Made by a program: the position numbers and the translations under genes | Shown here: positions 1 through 5,654 of the stretch, one piece after another | Numbering within the stretch: the first letter of the stretch is position 1 | Layout: every line of letters begins with the position of its first letter | Notes under the pieces: generated by a model | The model's database searches: none | Told to the model about the DNA's origin: nothing | The model's input: the letters and a program-made list of their open reading frames with translations, nothing else | Origin: Verrucomicrobiota bacterium | GTDB lineage: Bacteria > Verrucomicrobiota > Verrucomicrobiia > Limisphaerales > J093 | NCBI GenBank assembly: GCA_003695015.1 | Contig: RFJD01000219.1 | Location: 1-7,407 of the forward strand | DNA length: 7,407 nt | Direction: 5' to 3'

Positions 1-308
1 CCCAGCGAAACCAGTTGCGACCGCAGGTACGGCGCGGCGAACGGCGTGACCGGAAAGACCCCGCCCCATTGCGGGTCCGGATCGTAGGTCACCCGGGACG
101 GCGCGCCCAAGGCGGCTTCCGGCAACGTGTACCCGAGTCCCGTGGCCCAGTCGGTGGCGTAACCCACCCCGGGGTCGTAGTCGATCACCTCGACGGCAAA
201 CCCCTCGGCGGCCCCGCCGGCCGGCGCCCACATCAACGCCGCGCCCGCCAGCAGGATCCCGGCCGTCCGGCGTCCTTCGTTCATCAACAAGCAACGCATC
301 GATCTCAT
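1..308 (-). CDS. Exported surface protein, N-terminal part, downstream of a cobalamin riboswitch (partial)
   Basis: Read on the minus strand, the frame stays open to the window edge, so only about 100 N-terminal residues are present. Starts at 308, 299 and 284 share the frame. I chose 308 because AGGAG lies upstream at 327-323, although 14 nt away. The start at 284 gives the most typical signal peptide: MNEGRRT, then the hydrophobic AGILLAGAALMWA, then a small-residue site near AGGAAEG. The mature protein begins FAVEVIDYDPGVGYATDWATGLGYT and continues with an alanine/glycine/proline-rich stretch including PQWGGVFPVTPFAAPYL. I recognise this opening from secreted, often PEP-CTERM-tailed, 'cell surface protein' annotations in Verrucomicrobiota and Planctomycetota. 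The C-terminus that would carry a sorting signal is outside the window. Its biochemical role is unknown to me. The riboswitch in its leader points to a corrinoid-related job at the cell surface, which is inference. Export is well supported, the family less so. Confidence 0.82.
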   Translation of the reverse strand, partial: MRSMRCLLMNEGRRTAGILLAGAALMWAPAGGAAEGFAVEVIDYDPGVGYATDWATGLGYTLPEAALGAPSRVTYDPDPQWGGVFPVTPFAAPYLRSQLVSL

Positions 309-387
309 CGTCGTGACTGCGGCTCCTGGCAGGGTTCCCCGGAATGTCGAGACCGGGGTCGGAGCCCGGAAAGACCTCCGAAAACGC

Positions 388-430
388 CGAAAGCCTTCCG
401 TCTCCGACCAGCGAAGAAAGAAGGCTTTCG
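388..430 (-). promoter_or_regulatory. 11-bp inverted repeat in the riboswitch leader (possible expression-platform or terminator stem)
   Basis: CGAAAGCCTTC (430-420) and GAAGGCTTTCG (398-388) are exact complements separated by 21 nt. In the minus-strand transcript the stem lies between the riboswitch and the start codon and is followed by GCGTTTTCGG, a short interrupted T-run. It could be a weak terminator or a structural part of the regulatory platform. It does not cover the AGGAG site at 327-323, so direct ribosome-site masking by this stem alone is not evident. Confidence 0.4.
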
Positions 431-493
431 ACGATCCCGCCCGGAAAACCCGTCCGGACGGCCGGCCTCATCCTTCCCTGTTGCGGAGAAGTT

Positions 494-514
494 GGTTCCG
501 CCGGGGGCGGAACC
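494..514 (-). promoter_or_regulatory. Hairpin just after the riboswitch core (candidate P13/regulatory stem)
   Basis: GGTTCCGCC and GGCGGAACC are perfect 9-bp complements separated by three cytosines, beginning 10 nt after the riboswitch closing stem. Cobalamin riboswitches commonly place a regulatory hairpin here whose loop can pair with the L5 loop of the core. Position and strength fit that role. A loop-loop interaction with GGCGCC in the core is possible but was not modelled. No U-run follows, so it is not an intrinsic terminator by itself. Confidence 0.5.
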
Positions 515-523
515 TGACGAGCA

Positions 524-670
524 TCGGCAAAGCGGTATCCTGACTCGGAGCATCGAACCTCGCTTCCGCCTTCCCGGGCCGTCCGGCCCAGTGGCTCGGT
601 TGGAAGCTTGTAGCTCCTCACAGTGGCGCCACCGTCCCCGATTCGCACGGGGTTCCCTGACCTTTGCCGA
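524..670 (-). promoter_or_regulatory. Cobalamin (adenosylcobalamin-type) riboswitch
   Basis: On the minus strand the conserved elements occur in canonical order. A closing stem is formed by TCGGCAAAG (670-662) with CTTTGCCGA (532-524), 9 perfect pairs. Then come AGGGAA (658-653), the stem CCCCG/CGGGG (652-648 with 640-636) around TGCGAAT, ACGGTGGCGCCACTGTGA with the first GCCACTG at 627-621, and the second GCCACTG at 595-589. That is followed by the stem GGCCC/GGGCC (589-585 with 580-576), GGGAAGGC (575-568) and the B12 box GAGTCAGGATACC (546-534). This combination is specific to the cobalamin riboswitch family. The RNA would bind a cobalamin and normally represses the downstream gene when ligand is present. 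The only gene downstream is the exported protein starting near 308. Whether it prefers adenosyl- or methyl/aquo-cobalamin cannot be decided by eye. A 7-bp hairpin (701-683) lies just upstream. No convincing promoter was found; a weak TTGTCG/TAGGCT pair at 753-726 (16-bp spacer) is possible. Confidence 0.93.
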
Positions 671-1034
671 CGAGTCCATGCAGTCCGGCCTCCTGCCGGA
701 CCGCGCTGCCAAAGAGCCGGCCGCCAGCCTACCGTCCCCCCCGTCCCCGACAAGTCGAATCTCGTGGAGCACTTGCAAGGTCAAAGCCTGGCCATGCGGC
801 CCGGTACATCGGCGGGATCGCCCGCACGCCAACGGTTTCCGGTACGTGGGAAAACTGGTTCGCTGCCGTGGCAATTTGCTCCGTGATGGCCACTGGGGGG
901 AGCTTCACCCATCCTCCGCGGCCCAGCGGGCGTTACCCGCCACCCAACGCTCCCAATCTGGGCACGGCAGACGATCCGGCACGCGCCGACCAGACGCGGA
1001 CCGGCCGAGTACGTGACTTCTCTCATCGATAGTC
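671..1034. other. Intergenic stretch upstream of the riboswitch, no gene seen
   Basis: Open frames cross this stretch on both strands, but they lack plausible starts with ribosome sites, recognisable motifs or protein-like composition, and several run through the riboswitch. A small inverted repeat, GTCCGGC/GCCGGAC (683-689 with 695-701), sits next to the riboswitch. A C-rich run lies near 735-743 (G-rich in the minus-strand transcript). The start of the riboswitch transcript must be in here, or further right, but I cannot place its promoter with confidence. Confidence 0.5.
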
Positions 1035-1063
1035 TTGACGCACACCGCCACCTTGGATAATCT
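1035..1063 (+). promoter_or_regulatory. Possible sigma70-type promoter
   Basis: TTGACG at 1035-1040 matches the -35 consensus at five of six bases. GATAAT at 1056-1061 matches the -10 box at five of six but with a short 15-bp spacer; TAATCT at 1058-1063 gives the ideal 17-bp spacer but a poorer match. The region is noticeably richer in A and T than its surroundings. It points toward the gene starting at 1524, which would give a leader of over 450 nt, so it may instead drive something unrecognised in between. Confidence 0.35.
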
Positions 1064-1103
1064 ATCTTTGATTTACAGCCGATGAACCTGTCGCAAAGAT
1101 GCT

Positions 1104-1137
1104 GGCAGCGTACCGCGGGTGGCAGCGTACCGCGGGT
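1104..1137 (+). repeat. Perfect 17-bp tandem duplication
   Basis: GGCAGCGTACCGCGGGT occurs twice back to back, at 1104-1120 and 1121-1137, with no mismatch. Two copies only. The unit length is not a multiple of three, so a frame across it would shift with copy number, which fits a non-coding location. It could be replication slippage or a paired protein-binding site; nothing in the sequence decides between them. Confidence 0.9.
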
Positions 1138-1523
1138 GCTCCAGACCGGACCCAGGAAATCAGACTCAGCAATGCGGCCCGTCTTCCCGCCTACGGGCGG
1201 ACCTTGTTTGCCAACCATGTCCGTCGGCTGCTCGGAACGCGGTAAGCTTCTCATGTGCCCTCTTCAAGTACGTTGCTGTTATCGCCAAGGACCCGTGCCA
1301 TGACCGAGTTACCCGGGTTTGCGACGGTTGTCACCGGAACCACTGGCACCGCACCCAAGCCCACATCGCTTTGAAATCAGCGACAGCCGCGAGCCTACTT
1401 GACTCGCAGGCCAAAACCCCGAGCGATCTGCGAGTTGGTCGCTTTCCGGAAATCGAAATAGAGAACCACGCTGCTTTCGCCACACTTGTTGGCGCTCATC
1501 CAACGGTCCTTGAAGGTTGAAGG
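1138..1523. other. Intergenic stretch before the MauE-like gene, no convincing gene
   Basis: Plus-strand frames here (for example through 1119-1520) have unlikely composition and no good start. One small minus-strand ORF deserves mention: ATG at 1499, stop at 1395, 34 residues (MSANKCGESSVVLYFDFRKA and onward), with AAGGA seven bases upstream of the ATG. It is short, has no recognised family and is not annotated as a gene. A short GC hairpin, CCGCC/GGCGG with a 4-nt loop, occurs near 1190. The ribosome site for the next gene is GAAGG at 1512-1516. Confidence 0.4.
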
Positions 1524-2066
1524 ATGAAGCCAGCCATCGCCCAACCAGCTCCTCCCAGAGCCAGCGCAAGAAACGGATGGCTCGATGCATGGTTCTTCCG
1601 CAGCGCCGCCGCTTTCCTCTTTCTGACCGCCATGCTCAAGTTCTGGTCCATCCTTTTGGAGAATGCCTACCTGCGCCTGGCCGACCCTGTGTTGCCATTT
1701 CTTACGCATCGCCAGATCATGGGACTAGCATTCCTGTTGGAGTTGGGCGTCGCGTTACTGCTTTTGCTCCCCGCCTATCGCCGCAGGTTGGCCCCGATGG
1801 CGTTGTTTGTCTTGGTTTCCACGTTTCTTGCATACCGCTTTACGCGGTGGCTTGCCGGAATCGAACAGCTGTGCCCGTGCGCCGGCGCACTGCCATCCGT
1901 GGCACCAACATTATCCGTGTGGCTTGACCACCTGTGGGTTCCGATCTTGCTCCTGCTTGGCACTGGGTCCTTGTATAGGCTCTGGCCCTCCGTTGCGCCC
2001 GAGCACCCAAAAGGACAGGAACTTTCGTCAGGAAGTCCTTCCGCGCCTTCCGGCCATTCTGAATGA
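1524..2066 (+). CDS. MauE/DoxX-like redox-associated inner-membrane protein
   Basis: The protein has 180 residues and four predicted membrane helices (about 24-45, 64-83, 90-110 and 132-152), the size and topology of the MauE/DoxX superfamily. A Cys-Pro-Cys motif (C117, C119, in LCPCAG) lies in the loop between helices 3 and 4, where MauE-type proteins carry a cysteine pair, and an acidic residue (E73) lies in helix 2. Known MauE is required for correct disulfide formation in the Cys-rich small subunit of methylamine dehydrogenase; relatives pass electrons to or from quinones or thioredoxin-like partners. The start is fixed by GAAGG seven bases upstream of ATG. The last 30 residues are hydrophilic, Ser/Pro-rich and presumably disordered. 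The next gene begins 4 nt after the stop, so the two are almost certainly cotranscribed. The family call is good; the substrate is unknown. The protein downstream with eight cysteines is an obvious candidate. Confidence 0.8.
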   Translation: MKPAIAQPAPPRASARNGWLDAWFFRSAAAFLFLTAMLKFWSILLENAYLRLADPVLPFLTHRQIMGLAFLLELGVALLLLLPAYRRRLAPMALFVLVSTFLAYRFTRWLAGIEQLCPCAGALPSVAPTLSVWLDHLWVPILLLLGTGSLYRLWPSVAPEHPKGQELSSGSPSAPSGHSE

Positions 2067-2070
2067 TCTA

Positions 2071-3408
2071 ATGAAAAGCGTTCGCCATATCACGTCGCAC
2101 TGCCAGGTGCTCGCCGGCACGGCCACCGGCGCCGCAATCTTGTTTGCTTCCACCCCGGCGGGCCCAGCCATCCGCCTCCGACACCGCCGACTGTTCCGCC
2201 GCATCTTCCTGTCGGCGCGTGCCCTGCTGATCGGCAGCGGGCTGTTAGTAGCCGCGCCCGGCGGCACTCCAGACCCCGACAGCAGTTCGGCCCGCTCCCT
2301 CCCTCCATTTGCCGTGAGTGGCACGTTACGCCTTAGCTCCTACAACCCCGACGGCAGCGTGGCGTCCTCCTACCAACGACCTTTTCACGGCAACTTCCAT
2401 GGCGTCCGTTGGTTCATCACCATGGAACGGATCAACACGCCGGTGTACCTGGACCCGTCCGGCAGGCGTCGTCACGAACAGTTCGCAGCCGAGGCCAAGG
2501 CAAAGACGGGTTTTTCGGGAAGGGACATCAGCTTCGAAGTATCCTGCGACGGAACAAACACCTTTTTGGTGTGTATTTTGGGCGACCGTGCAGCCTTATG
2601 CGGCGCGCACGTGAATCCGGGCGTGATTCCCATCCACGATTGCTTTTCACTCGCCCACCCGGTGTGGCTGGCCTACGGCTCCAGCCTGGCCTTTGACGCG
2701 GATGGCGACCAGCCGTTCCGCCCGCTCTTCCCCCTCAATGGCCCGGAGGATGCGTTCTACGATGGGCCGCTTCTTGCCACCCGCGTAACCCGGGCCGACG
2801 CGCCGCCGCATTTGCCCCTGCTCGTCGAGCAGTTTGCGCCGGCGCCAGCCCCGCTCCCAGGCGGACGCGCGCCGGTGGCCCAAGACACCGGGAGGAAGGA
2901 CCCGCCCGGCGGACGCGAATTCCTCAAGGTCCGCTACCGGGTGCTCGAAACCGCCCGCTGGCGGAACCTTGTGCTGCCAAGGCGGTTCGAACTGGCGCTG
3001 TTTGCTCCGGGAGACCCCCGAGCCGGAGACCCCGTCGCTTCGCCGGACCTCCTTGAGGTCTATGAAGGCGAAGCCACCCAATTCGAGGCCGCACCGGAAC
3101 ATGCCGAGTACCGGCCCTCCCTGGGTTCGGGAACATGGCCGCCCCGGATCATCGACGGGCGGCTGCGCTTGGACGGACGCCGGGTCGTGGTCGGATACAC
3201 AGCCACCAACTGGCTCACGGCGGAGCAGGCGGCCGCCTTGCCCGAAGTGCAACACTACCTCCAGCTCGAGAAACGGGCGCGGGCCGCTGTCCGGCCGGCG
3301 GGAAGGGTATGGCATCTTTTCTTGGGCTTGTCCTTGGCGCCGCCGATCGTGTTGTTGCTGCTCCGGCAATTTGCACACAAACCGCAAAGAGAAAGGAAAG
3401 GCATATGA
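2071..3408 (+). CDS. Unknown envelope protein with membrane segments at both ends and a four-cysteine cluster
   Basis: I do not recognise the family. From ATG 2071 it has 445 residues. The N-terminus has two hydrophobic stretches (about 14-31 and 46-62), the second preceded by basic LRHRRLFRR and resembling a signal peptide or anchor, so the true start might be a downstream non-ATG codon. No strong ribosome site precedes 2071, and initiation may depend on coupling to the gene ending 4 nt upstream. The exported part contains a beta-rich-looking region (about 80-175, with GTLRLSSYNPDGSV and SCDGTNTFLVC) and exactly four cysteines (159, 168, 177, 191). A Pro/Ala/Gly-rich linker follows at about 255-280, then a second charged region. 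A C-terminal helix (about 414-432) ends in the basic tail KPQRERKGI, giving an anchored topology with most of the chain outside the cytoplasm. It overlaps the next gene by 4 nt (ATGA). The open frame extends back to 1807, but that part overlaps the MauE-like gene and is not coding. Confidence 0.8.
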   Translation: MKSVRHITSHCQVLAGTATGAAILFASTPAGPAIRLRHRRLFRRIFLSARALLIGSGLLVAAPGGTPDPDSSSARSLPPFAVSGTLRLSSYNPDGSVASSYQRPFHGNFHGVRWFITMERINTPVYLDPSGRRRHEQFAAEAKAKTGFSGRDISFEVSCDGTNTFLVCILGDRAALCGAHVNPGVIPIHDCFSLAHPVWLAYGSSLAFDADGDQPFRPLFPLNGPEDAFYDGPLLATRVTRADAPPHLPLLVEQFAPAPAPLPGGRAPVAQDTGRKDPPGGREFLKVRYRVLETARWRNLVLPRRFELALFAPGDPRAGDPVASPDLLEVYEGEATQFEAAPEHAEYRPSLGSGTWPPRIIDGRLRLDGRRVVVGYTATNWLTAEQAAALPEVQHYLQLEKRARAAVRPAGRVWHLFLGLSLAPPIVLLLLRQFAHKPQRERKGI

Positions 3409-3824
3409 TCCCCGATCGTTCCATGACCGTGCATGTGAGAAGGCCCGAGAGGCGCCACCGAGAGAGACCGGGGCGGCTCTGGGTTTGGGTCATCCTTTGG
3501 GCCCTGACTGTCACTGGCCATGCGTTATGTCGCCGTGCCTATTTGGCGCAGCCCTATGAACCACCCGAATTCGTCTGGAACTATTGTACGCTCTGGGGTT
3601 ATTGCGAGCGCACAACGTGGTCCTCGTGGAAGCTCTGCGTGCAGGCACATGACAGCATCTGTGTCCTCGCCGACCCGCTTCGTGTGATATATGTCGTGAA
3701 GTGGAAGGAACGGACCTCGTGTATCGGGGGACAATGCGACCCGAACCATTGGCAACGCTATGGGGACCCCGAGCCAGACGCGTACTATGATCGGATCACA
3801 ATCAATGATCCGGATTGCCACTGA
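3405..3824 (+). CDS. Small exported Cys/Trp-rich protein of unknown function
   Basis: The protein has 139 residues. The start is set by the ribosome site AAGGAAAGG (about 3392-3400) and by the ATGA overlap with the preceding stop; the frame is open further upstream only as a shadow. A basic N-terminus (RRPERRHRERPGR) is followed by one hydrophobic segment (about 25-41, LWVWVILWALTVTGHAL), which could be an uncleaved anchor or signal peptide; C42 directly follows it. The exported part is rich in cysteine (42, 61, 67, 78, 86, 106, 111, 138; eight in all) and aromatic residues, with nine tryptophans in the whole protein. Spacings include C-X5-C, C-X10-C, C-X7-C and C-X4-C, compatible with up to four disulfides. 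No family is recognised. As third gene of the cassette it is a plausible client of the MauE-like protein. A general resemblance to the Cys-rich, Trp-containing light chain of methylamine dehydrogenase is noted, but I see no alignable motif. Confidence 0.8.
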   Translation: MIPDRSMTVHVRRPERRHRERPGRLWVWVILWALTVTGHALCRRAYLAQPYEPPEFVWNYCTLWGYCERTTWSSWKLCVQAHDSICVLADPLRVIYVVKWKERTSCIGGQCDPNHWQRYGDPEPDAYYDRITINDPDCH

Positions 3825-3869
3825 ACCCGGTTGCGCCCCCTGAGGGTGGCGCTTTCCAGCAGCCGGGTT
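3824..3869 (+). terminator. Nested GC-rich hairpin closing the three-gene cassette
   Basis: Immediately after the stop codon, GCGCC-CCC (3833-3840) pairs with GGG-T-GGCGC (3844-3852) around the loop TGA, with one bulged T, and is followed by TTT at 3853-3855. An outer stem, AACCCGG (3824-3830) with CCGGGTT (3863-3869), encloses it. The stem is strong, but the T-run is only three bases, so termination may be partial or factor-assisted. Confidence 0.6.
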
Positions 3870-3891
3870 GAGGGATCAGCGGCCTGCGGTG

Positions 3892-5523
3892 ATGGAAGCA
3901 TGTCATCCACCAGCGCCGGAAATCCCGCGCCATGCCGGTGCGCGCGGGCGAGGCGCGGTCTGGCGTTGGATGGGCCTCCGGTGGAGCGCATCGGATCGCA
4001 GGCTCGGGGGCCGGCCAAAGCCGGGGTTTGATTGGCTCTTGGCGTTGGCTTGCGGGATGGCCCTGCTGCTGTTTACGCCCTGGCGCGCGGCCTACCAACT
4101 TGGGCCCGCCGAAGGCTACGAGCTCATGAAGGCTGTCCTCGTCAGTCAGGGACACGCGCTCTACGGTCCGTTTTGGAACGACCAGCCACCGTTGCACACC
4201 GAGCTGTTGGCGGGTTTGTTTCTGCTGTTCGGGCCCTCCGTCAGGTTGGGACGGCTGGTCAGCATCGGCTCCGCCATGTTGTTGTTCGCGGGGTTGTCCG
4301 CCTTGGCCCGACGGGGCTCGACCCGGCTGGCCGGGGTGATGGCCGTGGGGTTGTTGCTGTGTGCCTCGGAATCGTTGCGGCTGAGCGTGGCGGCCATGTT
4401 GGAAGTACCGGCCTTTGCGCTGGGAGTGGCGGCGTTGTGGCTGTGGGTGCAAGGGAGGGAGCGTGGAACGGTCGGCTGGTTTGCCGCGTCTGGGGCCGTG
4501 TTTGGAGGGGCACTGCAAGTGAAATTCACCGCGGCGCTGCTTGGCCCCGCGATGGCGGTGGATTTCCTGGTGGAGCGATGGCGCCAGAGGTGTCGGGCGG
4601 GAAACCCGCCTCACGCCGGCGCATCCGAAACTGCCGGAACACGGCCGCAGCAGGATCCCGGGTGGCAGGGGGCGCTGGCTTGGCTGGCGGGGGCGACGGG
4701 GGTGTTCGGTCTGGTCGCATGGATTTGGTATCAGCCGGGAACGTGGACTGTTTTCTGGAAGTCTCATTTCTCCGCGGGCACGGCGGCCGGGGCGACGGAG
4801 CTGGGCGAAGTGTTTCGCTGGTCCCTCTTCCAAGACGACCTCGGGCTCGTGTTGCCGGGATTGGCCGGCTTGGTCTTGTTGGCGGGGGCGCGTCGGCGCG
4901 AGGTGTTGATGCCGGCCGTGATCCTCTTCACCACCCTCCTGGCCCACGGGCTCCATCGTCCGGTCTGGCCGACTTATCGCCTGCACTTCGCCATCCCACT
5001 GGCGTGGCTAGGCGGATTGGGGTTGGTGGAAGGGTTCCGGACATGGCGGCGGCGCAGGCAGGCGGCGGATTCCGGCCATTGGGCGGCGACGACGGCGTCT
5101 GTGACGATCTGGTCTGTGGGCCTTTCGGCCGCCCTTACGCTGGCGCCGGAGAAGGCGTGGCGGGAGTGGCGACAACTGAGACGGGCCGATCCGGCGGCGA
5201 GCGAGAAAACCGTCGTCATGCTGCGGGCGGCGGCGGCCCGGAACGTGCGTTGGGTGGTCACCGACCAGACGCTGGCAGCCTTTTGGGCGGGCCTGCCCAT
5301 TCCGCCCGAACTGGTGATCCTCCCCGCCAAGCGTTTCTGGTCCGGTCAGATCACGCTGCAGGAAGTGCGGGAGGTCGTGGTGTGTTACCAGCCGGAACTG
5401 GTGTACTTGGCGTCGTGGCCCGAGGCGTTCGAGGAGATCGCCGATCTTCTCCAAGCTCACTACATGCCGGATTCGCAGGGTTCATGCTTGTTCAAGCGGA
5501 AGCGACCGGAGGGTTCGCCTTGA
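3892..5523 (+). CDS. GT39/ArnT-type multi-pass membrane glycosyltransferase
   Basis: The protein is 543 residues from ATG 3892 and hydrophobic for most of its length. The first membrane helix (about 49-64) is followed by a periplasmic loop with acidic residues (E74, E77) and NDQPPLHTELLAG (from N96), the layout of the dolichyl/polyprenyl-phosphate sugar transferases of family GT39 (PMT, ArnT and RgtA-like). These use a lipid-phosphate sugar donor on the outer face of the inner membrane. Many helices follow, then HRPVWPTYRLHFAIPLAWLGG near residues 345-370, and a soluble C-terminal region of about 120 residues. A hydrophilic insert (around 235-255, HAGASETAGTRPQQDPG) interrupts the helices. 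The start is uncertain: TTG 3868, GTG 3889, ATG 3892 and ATG 3970 share the frame and none has a well-spaced ribosome site. ATG 3970 would remove a non-hydrophobic leader. The terminator-like hairpin upstream suggests separate transcription. The acceptor cannot be told from sequence. Confidence 0.85.
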   Translation: MEACHPPAPEIPRHAGARGRGAVWRWMGLRWSASDRRLGGRPKPGFDWLLALACGMALLLFTPWRAAYQLGPAEGYELMKAVLVSQGHALYGPFWNDQPPLHTELLAGLFLLFGPSVRLGRLVSIGSAMLLFAGLSALARRGSTRLAGVMAVGLLLCASESLRLSVAAMLEVPAFALGVAALWLWVQGRERGTVGWFAASGAVFGGALQVKFTAALLGPAMAVDFLVERWRQRCRAGNPPHAGASETAGTRPQQDPGWQGALAWLAGATGVFGLVAWIWYQPGTWTVFWKSHFSAGTAAGATELGEVFRWSLFQDDLGLVLPGLAGLVLLAGARRREVLMPAVILFTTLLAHGLHRPVWPTYRLHFAIPLAWLGGLGLVEGFRTWRRRRQAADSGHWAATTASVTIWSVGLSAALTLAPEKAWREWRQLRRADPAASEKTVVMLRAAAARNVRWVVTDQTLAAFWAGLPIPPELVILPAKRFWSGQITLQEVREVVVCYQPELVYLASWPEAFEEIADLLQAHYMPDSQGSCLFKRKRPEGSP

Positions 5524-5524
5524 A

Positions 5525-5558
5525 AGGCCCCCCCGGCACCGGATGACAAACCGGGCCT
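5525..5558 (+). terminator. Weak terminator-like hairpin after the glycosyltransferase gene
   Basis: AGGCCC (5525-5530) pairs with GGGCCT (5553-5558), and CCGG/CCGG segments inside could extend the stem with bulges. It begins 2 nt after the stop codon. No T-run follows (CCTCTGCT), and the hairpin overlaps the putative -35 box of the next gene, so it is a modest candidate. Confidence 0.3.
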
Positions 5559-5571
5559 CCTCTGCTATGTT
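5543..5571 (+). promoter_or_regulatory. Probable sigma70-type promoter of the AsmA-like gene
   Basis: ATGACA (5543-5548, five of six to the -35 consensus) and TATGTT (5566-5571, four of six to the -10) are separated by exactly 17 bp. TGC directly precedes the -10 box, giving an extended -10. Transcription would start near 5578 and leave a leader of about 77 nt before the ATG at 5655. Confidence 0.5.
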
Positions 5572-5654
5572 GCCGGGCTCGCTGGCCGGGATTGACGGGA
5601 GCCGGTGGTTTCCGCCCGGCCGGCGCTTGAACCACAGCACCACGGTAACGACGC

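Noticed and set aside
1..471. Minus-strand frame from ATG 471, preceded by AGGGAAGG and open to the window edge
   Set aside because: It is out of phase with the well-supported signal peptide and FAVEVIDYDPG sequence it overlaps. Its product becomes Arg/Gly-rich there, and the ribosome-site spacing is too short.
305..874. Minus-strand 189-codon open frame
   Set aside because: It includes the whole cobalamin riboswitch, whose RNA elements explain the sequence conservation. No protein motif was seen.
15..1016. Plus-strand 333-codon open frame at the left end
   Set aside because: It runs antisense through the signal-peptide gene and the riboswitch. Its product is Arg/Pro-rich with no domain, which is typical of a GC shadow.
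1807..2070. Upstream extension of the 445-residue protein to an ATG at 1807
   Set aside because: This stretch overlaps the MauE-like gene, whose helices and CPC motif are convincing. ATG 2071 directly follows that gene's stop.
251..4661. Shared GCAGGATCCCGG string near 251 and 4649
   Set aside because: A single 12-mer match between two coding regions, one on each strand, with no flanking similarity; treated as chance.
3802..4986. Minus-strand 394-codon frame
   Set aside because: It is antisense to the glycosyltransferase, with a Gln/Arg/Pro/His-rich product and no recognisable fold.
4032..5546. Plus-strand 504-codon frame inside the glycosyltransferase region
   Set aside because: It is a Gly/Arg/Ala-rich shadow with no helices. 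The other frame has a coherent multi-pass membrane protein with GT39 motifs.
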